Shown piece after piece: positions 14,214 through 22,200 of a DNA stretch of 32,236 bases. The first letter of the stretch is position 1, and each line of letters opens with the position of its first letter. A program made the translations under genes and the position numbers. The DNA lies in assembly GCA_903847385.1 (NCBI GenBank), contig CAINDO010000031.1, positions 1 through 32,236 of the forward strand, in the 5' to 3' direction. The notes under the pieces were generated by a model that saw nothing but the letters and a program-made list of their open reading frames with translations, was not told the origin of the DNA and searched no databases. Source of the stretch: an uncultured Myxococcales bacterium. Lineage in GTDB: Bacteria > Myxococcota_A > Bradymonadia > UBA7976 > UBA1532.

Positions 14214-15607
14214 AACCGCTCCGCATCCTGATCGGCACGCTGGACATCGGCAACAACATCCGCCTGTTCGCGCAGGGTTTCCGTGAGCTCGGCTTCGATG
14301 TGACGACGACCACGCTGCGCACCAAGGGCGTGCTCTACGACGATCAGTACGACGTGGACGTGCGCCCGCTGCACGCGGCCGCCATGGAGGCCATCGCGCG
14401 CGGGCAGTACCCGGACACGCTGATGGACGACCCGCGGTGGGCGGATCTGTTCGACCACGACGTGTACTTCTTCGTGGCCTCGCACACGCTTCTCCCGGGC
14501 CTGCTGGACCTGCCGCTGCTGAAGCAGCGCGGCAAGCTGCTGCTCTCGTACCAGGCCGGCTCCGAGGTCCGGTTCTGGCAGATGGCGCAGACCTTCAACG
14601 CCGCGTATGGCCACGGGTTTCCGCAGGGGCTGGTGTCGCCCTATATCAACGGCGCCGAGGAGATCGCCGCCTTTGCCGGCTTCTCGCGGTATCTCGACGT
14701 CTTCGCCAACAAGCTCCACAACATCCGCATGGCCGAGCGCTACTGCGCCGCGGTGTATTCGCAGCCCTGCTCCAACGTGCTCGGCCTGCGCCCCTACTTC
14801 GCCGCGCTGCTCCCGCTGGACACCTCGCGCTGCAAACCCCGCATCCCGGGCCGTGATCACCCAGTCATCGTGCACGCGCCGACGAACGCGGAGTTCAAGC
14901 GGTCGGACCTCATCGTGTCCACGCTGGAGCAGCTCTGGAAAGAGGGCCACGCCTTCGAGCTGCGCCTCATCCGCAACCTGCCCAACGCGCGGCTGCTCGA
15001 GACGCTGACGGACGCGGACGTGCTCATCGACCAGATCGCCTGCGGCAAGAGCGGCCTGCTCGGCTTCGAGGGCATGGCGAGCGGGTGCGCGGTGCTCGGC
15101 TGCAACGACGAGGACGCCGCGCCCGTCCCGGCCAACGCTATCCCCGTCGTGCGCATCGCCCCGGACAATCTGTACGAGGTCCTGAAGAAGACCGTGACGG
15201 ACAAGGCGTTCCGCATCGCCCAGGCGGAGGCCGGCCTGCGCTACGTGGAGGCGGGGCTACACACGCCGAAGAACATCGCGCGCTACGTGGTGGAGTGTGT
15301 CGACCGCGCCCACGCCGGCGATTACGACTACTACCCCACGCAGCTCGTGGAGCGGCCCGAGTTCCCCGAGGGCGAGCGCATCCCCGAGTACCTGAAGGAC
15401 ATGAGCGTCGAGATCCTGGCCAACCACGGCGCGCCGCCGGGGTTCGCGGAGTCGGCCATGGTGAAGGCGGGTCTGTTGCCCGACGACGCCCTCCCCCACC
15501 TGGGTGAGCTGGAGCCGTGGGACGTGCGGCGCGCGCGGCGCCAGTTCTGGGGCTACACGGGCCCGAACGCGATCTGGCCGCGGCCCATCCCGCAGCCGGG
15601 GGCCTGA
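14210..15607 (+). CDS. Glycosyltransferase, GT-B fold (GT4-like)
   Basis: 465 residues. The N-terminal Rossmann-like half opens with RILIGTLDIGNNIRLFAQGF. The C-terminal half has VIVHAPTNAEFKRSD, which resembles the start of the donor-binding domain, and GLLGFEGMASGCAVLG, the usual acidic-residue nucleotide-sugar motif of GT4-type enzymes. It should transfer a sugar from an activated donor to the growing glycan; donor and acceptor are unknown. The protein looks soluble or peripherally membrane-bound, with no transmembrane helix. An 80-residue tail after the core (PEFPEGERIPEYLKDMSVE onward) is not obviously part of the fold. It overlaps the sulfotransferase gene by four bases and is followed after five bases by the methyltransferase, so it belongs to the same transcript. 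Confidence 0.82.
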   Translation: MKPLRILIGTLDIGNNIRLFAQGFRELGFDVTTTTLRTKGVLYDDQYDVDVRPLHAAAMEAIARGQYPDTLMDDPRWADLFDHDVYFFVASHTLLPGLLDLPLLKQRGKLLLSYQAGSEVRFWQMAQTFNAAYGHGFPQGLVSPYINGAEEIAAFAGFSRYLDVFANKLHNIRMAERYCAAVYSQPCSNVLGLRPYFAALLPLDTSRCKPRIPGRDHPVIVHAPTNAEFKRSDLIVSTLEQLWKEGHAFELRLIRNLPNARLLETLTDADVLIDQIACGKSGLLGFEGMASGCAVLGCNDEDAAPVPANAIPVVRIAPDNLYEVLKKTVTDKAFRIAQAEAGLRYVEAGLHTPKNIARYVVECVDRAHAGDYDYYPTQLVERPEFPEGERIPEYLKDMSVEILANHGAPPGFAESAMVKAGLLPDDALPHLGELEPWDVRRARRQFWGYTGPNAIWPRPIPQPGA

Positions 15608-15612
15608 CCGCC

Positions 15613-16353
15613 ATGCAGAACGACACACTGCTCGCCAACTACGACCGTCTGTACCGCCCGGAGCGGCCGTTCACGCGCCTGGCCATGGACCTGCTCGTGG
15701 AGCGTGTGCTCGCGCCGCGCCTGCGCGGCCGTGTGTTCGCCGAGCTGGGCATCTCGACGGGCATCGTGAGCGTGCGCCTGGCCCCCCTGGCCGACCGCAT
15801 GGTGCTGGTGGACGCCAACCCCGACTATTGCGCCCAGGTCCGCGCGCGGTTGACCGAGGCGGCCCCCGCGCTCGACGCCGAGCTCCACTGTGCCTTCTTC
15901 GACGCGTTCGACTGGTCGCGACTGGCCGGGGTCACCGACGTGTTCCTGCTCTCGATGGTGCACGTGCTTCCGGGTGTGTGGCCCGCGCTGCTGGGACACA
16001 TCCGCGGCGCCGTCGCGCCCGGCGCGCGACTGCACGTCACCATGAGCAACCGCCGCGCGCTGAACCGCCTGTTGGGCCGTGATCTCGGTCTATTGCCCTC
16101 GCTGGACGCCGTGGACGCGCAGGCGGCGGCGTTCGACACACACTACGTCGACGCCGAGACGCTGCAATCCGAGGCCGAGGCGCGGGGCTGGCGCGTGACG
16201 CATCGTGAGGGTTTCCTGTGTCGGCCGCTGCCCCTGGACGCGATGGACGCGTTCATTGACCGCGCGGGCATGGAGGTGCTGTGGCACATGGGCCGCGCGC
16301 TGCCCGAGCCCTACGCCAACAGCACGTATCTGTGTCTCGAGGCGCAGACGTGA
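15613..16353 (+). CDS. SAM-dependent class I methyltransferase
   Basis: 246 residues with a class I methyltransferase core. The AdoMet-binding motif I appears as VFAELGISTGIVSVRL, a variant of the usual ExGxGxG. MVLVDANPDYC is the acidic post-motif and FLLSMVHVLPG fits motif IV. It probably methylates a sugar hydroxyl or amino group of the product of this locus, judged only from context. The ATG at 15613 follows the glycosyltransferase stop by five bases. Its TGA overlaps the GTG of the next gene (GTGA). The end, EPYANSTYLCLEAQT, matches the final beta strand expected for these enzymes, so the gene looks complete. Confidence 0.85.
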   Translation: MQNDTLLANYDRLYRPERPFTRLAMDLLVERVLAPRLRGRVFAELGISTGIVSVRLAPLADRMVLVDANPDYCAQVRARLTEAAPALDAELHCAFFDAFDWSRLAGVTDVFLLSMVHVLPGVWPALLGHIRGAVAPGARLHVTMSNRRALNRLLGRDLGLLPSLDAVDAQAAAFDTHYVDAETLQSEAEARGWRVTHREGFLCRPLPLDAMDAFIDRAGMEVLWHMGRALPEPYANSTYLCLEAQT

Positions 16354-17282
16354 ACGCCGCCCTGGAGACCCTGACGGCGGACGCATACGCCGCGCTCGCC
16401 GGCCACGGTCTCTTCGCCCATCCGGCGTTCCTGGGGCCGCGCTGCGACCCGGCCGCGCTCCGGTTCGCCCAACTGCGCGACACACACGGCGCCCCGCTCT
16501 GCGCGCTCGTCGCGCTCCGCACGCCCGAGGCGCTGGATCTCCGCGTGCAGGGCTCGTTCGCGCGCCCGACCTTCACGCGGGCCCCGAGTCTTTTCGAGGC
16601 GCTCGCGCTCGCCGAAGCCCTGTCGGCGTGGGCCCGGGACGACGGCGCGCCCGCGGTCTCCATCACACTCCCCCCGAGCGTGTACGGCGCGTGGGTCGAC
16701 ACACTCCGATTCGCGCTCCGGGCGCGGGGGTTCGTCTCCGAGTCCCTGCGGCTGTCGCCCATCGTGAGCGTGGACGCGCTGGGCACGCTCAACCACGGCG
16801 GCGGCAACCTCGCCCGCAACCTGCGCGCGCTGACCGCCCGCGGGATGCAGGTCCGCCTCGCCGAGGACCTGCCCACGGCGCTCGACTTCGTCGCGCGGTA
16901 CTACGAAGACCGCGAGCGCGCAATGTCCGAGACGCCCGCGCGCCTGCTCGAGCTGCGCGCGGCGGGCCTGCCCGTCGACGTCGTCGAGGTGGCCGAGGGC
17001 GAGTCGCGCCGTTTCGCCGGTGTGTTCTACCGCTTCGACGACATCGCGCTCTACATGTTCGCTGGGCGCGACCAGACCGTGCGCGAGAGCCTGCTGGCGC
17101 TGGCGCTGCATCGGCTGCCGGCGCTGCTGCCCGTCCGGTTCGTCGACCTCGGCGCCGCCGGCTGGGCGCGGCCGGACTTCGACTTCGCCGGTCACCCCGT
17201 CGTGCGGTTCAAGGAGCAGCTCCGCCCGCTGCACCAGTCTCGCGAGACGCTGGTGTACACCGTGTCCCCGACCCCGACCTGA
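16350..17282 (+). CDS. GNAT/FemAB-like acyltransferase
   Basis: 310 residues from a GTG that overlaps the methyltransferase stop. The second half follows the pattern of GNAT domains in the FemAB/peptidoglycan-bridge and polysaccharide-biosynthesis group: NLARNLRALTARGMQVRLAEDL, then DFVARYYEDRERAMSETPARL, then FYRFDDIALYMFAGRDQ and a final RFKEQLRPL. Such proteins usually acylate an amino group, here probably the amine put on a sugar by one of the two aminotransferases, using acyl-CoA or aminoacyl-tRNA. It is the last gene of the plus operon. Only six bases separate it from the stop of the deacetylase gene on the other strand. The family assignment is good; the donor and acceptor are not known. 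Confidence 0.72.
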   Translation: MNAALETLTADAYAALAGHGLFAHPAFLGPRCDPAALRFAQLRDTHGAPLCALVALRTPEALDLRVQGSFARPTFTRAPSLFEALALAEALSAWARDDGAPAVSITLPPSVYGAWVDTLRFALRARGFVSESLRLSPIVSVDALGTLNHGGGNLARNLRALTARGMQVRLAEDLPTALDFVARYYEDRERAMSETPARLLELRAAGLPVDVVEVAEGESRRFAGVFYRFDDIALYMFAGRDQTVRESLLALALHRLPALLPVRFVDLGAAGWARPDFDFAGHPVVRFKEQLRPLHQSRETLVYTVSPTPT

Positions 17283-17288
17283 GCCGGG

Positions 17289-18086
17289 TCAACGGAAGCT
17301 CAGCGGCGCCCGCGGGGACCCCGGCGTCTCGCGCGCGATGGCGAGCGCGGCGGCGACCTCGGAGAGCGTGTAGGTGCGCAGGCCGCGGTCGGCGATGGCA
17401 TCGAGCAGCGCCTCGAACAGGGTGCGCAGGCCCTGGCCCAGGAACACGTGAGGTCCGAGATCCGCAGGCGTGGCGCGCTCCAGCGACGCGCGGCCCGACT
17501 TGAACGCGCCGTACCGACCGGGGGCCTCCGCGTTCAGCGCGAGCAGAAGCGGGTGGAAGTTGAGCACCTTCAATCCCGGCGTGCCGAGGGGCAGGGCCGA
17601 CACCTCGAACGCGCCGCCCGCGCTCAGATGACTCGCGTCGCCCCACACGTACGGGATGCGCGTGAGCCCCAACGCCGAGGCGATGGGCTGCGCGCAGGGC
17701 AGGTCTTCGAGCATCAGGCTGGCGTCCCAGGCGAAGCCGCGGCGCGCCATCAGCGCCAGCAGGGGCGAGGACTGGATCAGCGAATGTGTGCGAATCCCGC
17801 GCGCTTCGGGGTACCAGTTCTGCAGGCGGTCGAGCACGGCCTCGGGCGTGGCACCGTGGGTGCTCCCCGGGCCGAAGTTCGGGTGCAGCCCGATCTCCAG
17901 GCCCGCGGCGTGGGCGCGCGCGGTCAGGCCCTCGACGGGGTGCGTGGCGAAGAGCGTCGCGCGCAGACCCCGCGCCGCGAGCGCGTCCACCACGGCGTTC
18001 ACGGTGAACGCGGGCGCCCAGTCCAGGTCGAACGTCAGGCCCACCGCGCCCAGCGCGTGCAGGTTGCAGAGCGCCGCGAGGGTCAC
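17289..18086 (-). CDS. Polysaccharide deacetylase-like protein
   Basis: 265 residues from a GTG at 18086 that overlaps the aminotransferase stop (GTGA). The carbohydrate esterase 4 type pattern is visible as GLTFDLDWAPAF (the Asp-Asp motif near the N-terminus), GLEIGLHPNFG (His and Asn of the HxxN region) and a late KVLNFHPLLLALN histidine. Members remove N-acetyl or other acyl groups from sugars using a metal ion. The Asp-Leu-Asp spacing and shortened metal site leave open that it acts on a small sugar nucleotide or lipid-linked sugar. No signal peptide is seen, so a cytoplasmic role is favoured. It is the last gene of the minus operon. Confidence 0.8.
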   Translation of the reverse strand: MTLAALCNLHALGAVGLTFDLDWAPAFTVNAVVDALAARGLRATLFATHPVEGLTARAHAAGLEIGLHPNFGPGSTHGATPEAVLDRLQNWYPEARGIRTHSLIQSSPLLALMARRGFAWDASLMLEDLPCAQPIASALGLTRIPYVWGDASHLSAGGAFEVSALPLGTPGLKVLNFHPLLLALNAEAPGRYGAFKSGRASLERATPADLGPHVFLGQGLRTLFEALLDAIADRGLRTYTLSEVAAALAIARETPGSPRAPLSFR

Positions 18087-19099
18087 GTCGAGCCCCCCAG
18101 CGCGCCGGTCACGACTTCAATCACGGTGTCGACCTCGGCGTCCGTCAACGAGGGGTGGAATGGCACGGAGAGCGTGCCACCGTAAGCCGCCACGGCGTTC
18201 GGGAAACGCGCGTCCGGCAGGCCGTGCGCGCGGTGCAGCAGCGTGTCCACGCCCCGGCGCACGGCCACGCCGCCCGCCGCGCATTGGGCCTGCAGGCGCT
18301 CGAAGTCGGACCCGATCTGCAGGGCGAACCGCAGCAAGCGGCCCGCGTCCGGCGCGGCCCGCAGCGCGTGCGTCGACTCCGCCGGGAACGCCTCGAAGTA
18401 GCGCGCCGCGATGTGTCTCCGGCGGGAGAGCAGCGTGTCGAACCGCGCGAGCTGTGCGCGCCCCAAGGCGGCGCTCAGGTCCGGGAGCGGCGCGACGAGG
18501 CGCTCCGTGTCCCGCGCGAGCCGGGCCATCTGCAGGTGCGTCGCGTCGGCGAAGGCGGCGAAGCCCCCCTCCCCCGCAGCGAGCGCCTTGGTGGCGTGGA
18601 ACGAGAAGACACGGGCCGCGGGCGGCGCGTCGGCCGCAGGCAACGGCCCGAACGCCTGGCAGGCGTCCTCGACCACGGGCGGCCCGAGCGTACACATCGC
18701 GGGCAGGTCCAGCGGCAGGCCGAAGGTCGCCACGGGCACGAGCGCGCGGGTCCGCGGCCCGACACTGGCCGCCAGTGTCTCGGCGGTGACACGGAACGGC
18801 GCCCCGAGGTCGGCGAACACCGGCGTCGCCCCCAGCCGCCGCACCGCGGCCTCGACGCTGGGGCAGACCCACGTGGGCACGACGACCTCGTCCCCGCGCC
18901 GGACGCCGACCGCCGACAGGGCCAGCGTCAGCGCGTCCGTGCCCGAGGCCGTCGCCACCCCCTGCGCGCCCAGGTGCGCCGCCAACGCCGCCTCGAACGC
19001 GAGCGTCGCCGCGCCCGACGCGAGCAGCCCGGAGGTGAGCTGCGCCGCGACGGCGGTGTGCTCCGCCGCCGTGATCCAGGGGCGCGAGTGCGGGATCAC
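18083..19099 (-). CDS. Second DegT/DnrJ/EryC1 family aminotransferase
   Basis: 338 residues, slightly short for the family. Beginning IPHSRPWITAAEH, it shows VEDACQAFGPLP (cofactor Asp) and SFHATKALAAGEGG with the PLP-binding lysine. It is related to but clearly distinct from the aminotransferase at 11876-13039. The start is taken as the GTG at 19099, which overlaps the preceding TGA (GTGA) and has GGAG nine bases upstream. A GTG at 19123 would overlap the upstream gene more and has no such site. It should aminate a keto sugar supplied by an unlinked enzyme or by the SDR of the facing operon. Confidence 0.9.
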   Translation of the reverse strand: MIPHSRPWITAAEHTAVAAQLTSGLLASGAATLAFEAALAAHLGAQGVATASGTDALTLALSAVGVRRGDEVVVPTWVCPSVEAAVRRLGATPVFADLGAPFRVTAETLAASVGPRTRALVPVATFGLPLDLPAMCTLGPPVVEDACQAFGPLPAADAPPAARVFSFHATKALAAGEGGFAAFADATHLQMARLARDTERLVAPLPDLSAALGRAQLARFDTLLSRRRHIAARYFEAFPAESTHALRAAPDAGRLLRFALQIGSDFERLQAQCAAGGVAVRRGVDTLLHRAHGLPDARFPNAVAAYGGTLSVPFHPSLTDAEVDTVIEVVTGALGGST

Positions 19100-20157
19100 G
19101 GCGTGAGCTCCGACAGCGGCCACAGATAGTGATACGGGTACGCCGCCCGCAGGCGCGGCAGCTCCCGCGAGAGCACCGCGCGGGCATCGGCCCGACCGCG
19201 AATCAGATAGCGGTAGGGGCGGTCCTCAGCGCCGAAGCCGGCCTTGAAGTGATGCAGCGTCGTCTGACTCAGCCAGGTGCCGCCCCAGTTCCACTGCGAG
19301 CGCCCGGCTGCCATCGCCTCCATCATGCCGTTCGCGATGAGCAGCGAGAGCGGCTGGCGGTCCCGGTGCGCCACGTCCGCCGCCGGGACGAGATACTCCG
19401 TCTGCCGCCCGTGGTGGACGAGCAGCAGGGCGGCGGCCACGGTGTCGCCCGCCCGGGCCAGCCACAGCGAGCGCCGCTCCGGCGGCAGCGCCGCGCGCAG
19501 GGCGGCGAAGTGTTCCGGCGGCTTGGGGGCGGCGCCCTTGGCCCGCATCGTCTCCGTGTGCAGGCGCACGAGGGCCGCCCAGGCGGCGGCGTCGTCGGCC
19601 CGCTCGGCCGTGTAGCCCTGCTTGAACGCTTTCCGGACCAGGTTGCGCGTCTTCTGGGAACACAGCCCCAACACATCTTCGAGCGCGGGCGCTCCGCGGT
19701 CGGGCAGCGCCGTGACCTGTCCGATCCGCGGGTCCGTCGTCGTCGGCCGCAGGATGTCTTGGTAAATGCCGGCCGCCGCTTTCTCTTCCTCCGGCGTCAG
19801 CACCAGCACGCACGTCAGCGCGTCCTCGGCCTCGGCGAGCCCCGCAAGCGCGCCCAGGAGCGCGCGCCGGGTCGCGTCGTCTTCGGGGTCGGCCAGCACG
19901 CACGCGCCGGGCGTGCCGTACCAGGGCAGCGCGTTCACGAGGGCGCCACACGAGTCGCGGGTGACCACGGCGGCGAGGGTGCCGGTGATCGTGTCGCCCC
20001 GAAGCGCCACCCAGCGATGACACACACCCGGCGCCACGCGTCCCAGGAAGTCCAGCCACGCCGAGGTCGCGTAGATGGGCGCGCCGACCCGCGCGGCGAA
20101 GGCATCCCAGTCCGCCTCGCCCTCACCGGCCGCCAGCGCCACGCACCGAACGGTCAT
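19096..20157 (-). CDS. FemAB/GNAT-family acyltransferase
   Basis: 353 residues from an ATG at 20157 that overlaps the amidotransferase stop (ATGA). It has the two-domain layout of FemAB-like GNAT proteins: an N-terminal part with IYATSAWLDFLGRVAPGV and PWYGTPGACVL, then SQKTRNLVRKAFKQGYTAERADD, VRLHTETMRAKGA, a strand TVAAALLLVHHGRQTEYLVPA, and FKAGFGAEDRPYRYLI close to the C-terminus. Relatives attach amino acids or acyl groups to amino sugars. Pairing with an AsnB-type amidotransferase and a deacetylase is reminiscent of exopolysaccharide loci, but no exosortase or PEP-CTERM protein is visible here. It differs from the acyltransferase at 16350-17282, so the locus may acylate two positions. 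Confidence 0.82.
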   Translation of the reverse strand: MTVRCVALAAGEGEADWDAFAARVGAPIYATSAWLDFLGRVAPGVCHRWVALRGDTITGTLAAVVTRDSCGALVNALPWYGTPGACVLADPEDDATRRALLGALAGLAEAEDALTCVLVLTPEEEKAAAGIYQDILRPTTTDPRIGQVTALPDRGAPALEDVLGLCSQKTRNLVRKAFKQGYTAERADDAAAWAALVRLHTETMRAKGAAPKPPEHFAALRAALPPERRSLWLARAGDTVAAALLLVHHGRQTEYLVPAADVAHRDRQPLSLLIANGMMEAMAAGRSQWNWGGTWLSQTTLHHFKAGFGAEDRPYRYLIRGRADARAVLSRELPRLRAAYPYHYLWPLSELTP

Positions 20158-22040
20158 GCGGTCGGCTCGAACGTCCGCAGCCACCACTCCAGCGACAGGA
20201 ACGACCAGATCAACAGACGCCGGTTGGTGCGCCCGGCGAAGTGGTCGTCCAGCAGTTCCTGCACCACGCTGCGCTCCAGGTGGGCGAACAGACGCGCGTC
20301 GTCCTGGAAGAACAGGCGCCGCAGGTACTCCATGCTCTCGCCCCGGAACCAGGAGCCATCGGGCGCGCTGAAGCCCTGTTTGGGCGCGGTGGCATAACTC
20401 TCGGGCACGTAGCGGCCGAGCACGCGGCGCAGCACGAGCTTGCCGTCGCTCGTGCGGGCGTAGTAGCGGCCCACCTTGTCGCCCACCAGGTTCTCGTCGA
20501 TGCGCTCCGGCGCCACGAGCTGCCGCAGCTTCTGACGCACGGGCACGCGGAGCGCGAAGTCGACCAGGTCGTTGTCCAGGAACGGCACGCGCGACTCCAC
20601 TCCGTGCGCCATGTGCAGCTTGTCTTCGACCTGCAACAGACCGTGGAGAAAGGTCTTGGCCTCGAAATACAGCGAGAAGTTCAGGTAGTCCTCGGGCGTG
20701 TGGGCGTCCCGCAGGGCCTCGGCGTGCACGGACTTGAAGATCTCGCGCGTGTCGTTGGCCGACACCGCCGCGTGCAGGCCCGCCCGGAACAGACGCGGCT
20801 TGAGCGTGTCCGGCACGAGGCGCTGCCAGTAGCCGTAATACTTGTCCAGGTACTCGGCGGGGCTCTCGTTGCCCTGGGTGGCCGTGAAGTAGCGCCAGGG
20901 GTAGCCGCCGAAGAGCTCGTCGCTGCCCGTGCCCGACAGGACGACCTTCACGAAGCGGCTCGACAGATGGGCGGCGTAGTAGTTCGGGTAGCTCTGCCCG
21001 ACGCGGGGGTCCTCCAGGTGCCAGGTCAGGGGCTGCATCACGCGCTCCATGTCACCGGCCTTGAGCACGACCTGGTAGTGCTGCGTCTTGTACATCGCGG
21101 CCAGGAACTCGGCCTTCTGGCGCTCGTCGCAGGCGATCTCGAGCCCCGTGGCGCTGCTCACGTCGAAGCCGCAGGTGAAGGTGCGGTAGTCGGGCACCGC
21201 GCGGGCGGCGACGCAGGTGATGGCGCCGGAGTCGATGCCGCCGCTCAGGTATCCGCCGACGGGGACGTCCGCCACGAGCTGTCGCTGCACGGCCTGCTCG
21301 AAGAGTCGCGTCAGCTCGCGCTCGCTCGTCTCGGCGTCCAGCGTGGCGTCGTCGGCGAAGCGGAAGTCCCAGTAGGCCTCGCTGCGGGGCAGGTCGCGGG
21401 CGCCGAGCGGCACGCGCAGGACGTGGCCGGCGGGCAGGATGTGCACGCCGTCGAAGAGCGTGCGGTCCGTGAAGACGTTCTGGAAGGTCAGGTACTCGAC
21501 GAGCGCACCTTCGCTCACGCGGGTGCGAAACGCCGGGTGTGCGCGCAGGGCCTTGATCTCCGAGCCGAAGAGCAACGTGCGGCCGAGGAGGGCGACGTAG
21601 AGCGGCTTGATCCCGTAGCGGTCGCGGGCGAGCAGGAGCGTCTGCTCGACGGTGTCCCAGAGCGCCAGCGCGAACATGCCGTTGAACCGGGAGACGGCGG
21701 CCGGGCCCCAGGCGGCCAGGGCCTGAAGGACGACCTCGGTGTCCGTCTCCGAGGTGAATCGGCCGCCCTCGGCCTGCAACTGCGCGCGCAGCTCGCGGAA
21801 GTTGTAGAGCTCACCGTTGTAGGCGAGCACGTACCGACCGTCCCGCGTCTGCATGGGCTGCCGCCCGCGGGGCGTGGGGTCGATGACCGCGAGTCGGCGG
21901 TGACCCAGGGCGAAGGCCCTGTCCACGAAGACTCCGTGTCCATCGGGACCCCGGTGCGCGATGGTCTGCGTCATGCGCTCGAGGACCACCGCAGGGGCCG
22001 GCGCGGCGTCGAGGTTGAAGATGCCGGCCAAGCCGCACAT
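20154..22040 (-). CDS. asnB: Glutamine-hydrolysing asparagine synthase family amidotransferase
   Basis: 628 residues, normal for AsnB. Cys2 (MCGLAGIF) is the glutaminase nucleophile. The glutaminase half shows HRGPDG, LAYNGELYNFREL and SETDTEVVL. The synthetase half has the ATP-pyrophosphatase loop GGYLSGGIDSG, VLSGTGSDELFGGYPWR and GVESRVPFLDNDLVDFAL. Ammonia freed from glutamine is used to amidate a carboxylate through an adenylated intermediate. In glycan loci such proteins often amidate uronic acid derivatives rather than aspartate, and that is likely here. It is first in the minus operon, with GGAG five bases before the ATG at 22040. The symbol reflects the family, not proven asparagine synthesis. 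Confidence 0.92.
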   Translation of the reverse strand: MCGLAGIFNLDAAPAPAVVLERMTQTIAHRGPDGHGVFVDRAFALGHRRLAVIDPTPRGRQPMQTRDGRYVLAYNGELYNFRELRAQLQAEGGRFTSETDTEVVLQALAAWGPAAVSRFNGMFALALWDTVEQTLLLARDRYGIKPLYVALLGRTLLFGSEIKALRAHPAFRTRVSEGALVEYLTFQNVFTDRTLFDGVHILPAGHVLRVPLGARDLPRSEAYWDFRFADDATLDAETSERELTRLFEQAVQRQLVADVPVGGYLSGGIDSGAITCVAARAVPDYRTFTCGFDVSSATGLEIACDERQKAEFLAAMYKTQHYQVVLKAGDMERVMQPLTWHLEDPRVGQSYPNYYAAHLSSRFVKVVLSGTGSDELFGGYPWRYFTATQGNESPAEYLDKYYGYWQRLVPDTLKPRLFRAGLHAAVSANDTREIFKSVHAEALRDAHTPEDYLNFSLYFEAKTFLHGLLQVEDKLHMAHGVESRVPFLDNDLVDFALRVPVRQKLRQLVAPERIDENLVGDKVGRYYARTSDGKLVLRRVLGRYVPESYATAPKQGFSAPDGSWFRGESMEYLRRLFFQDDARLFAHLERSVVQELLDDHFAGRTNRRLLIWSFLSLEWWLRTFEPTA

Positions 22041-22200
22041 GGGGTCTCCGCAGTCTGCGCGCGCTCTCTGTACCTCAGGACATCGACGAGATCACCGCCG
22101 ACTTCAAAGGAAACGGCGGTCCCGTGCGCTGCGGGCGCGCCAGAACCTCAGGCCGGCCCCGTGACCTGCCGAAGGGCGGGGTGAACCAGGGTTTTCACCG

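Noticed and set aside
20241-22184. 647-codon plus-strand frame opposite asnB
   Set aside because: Shadow of a conserved AsnB gene.
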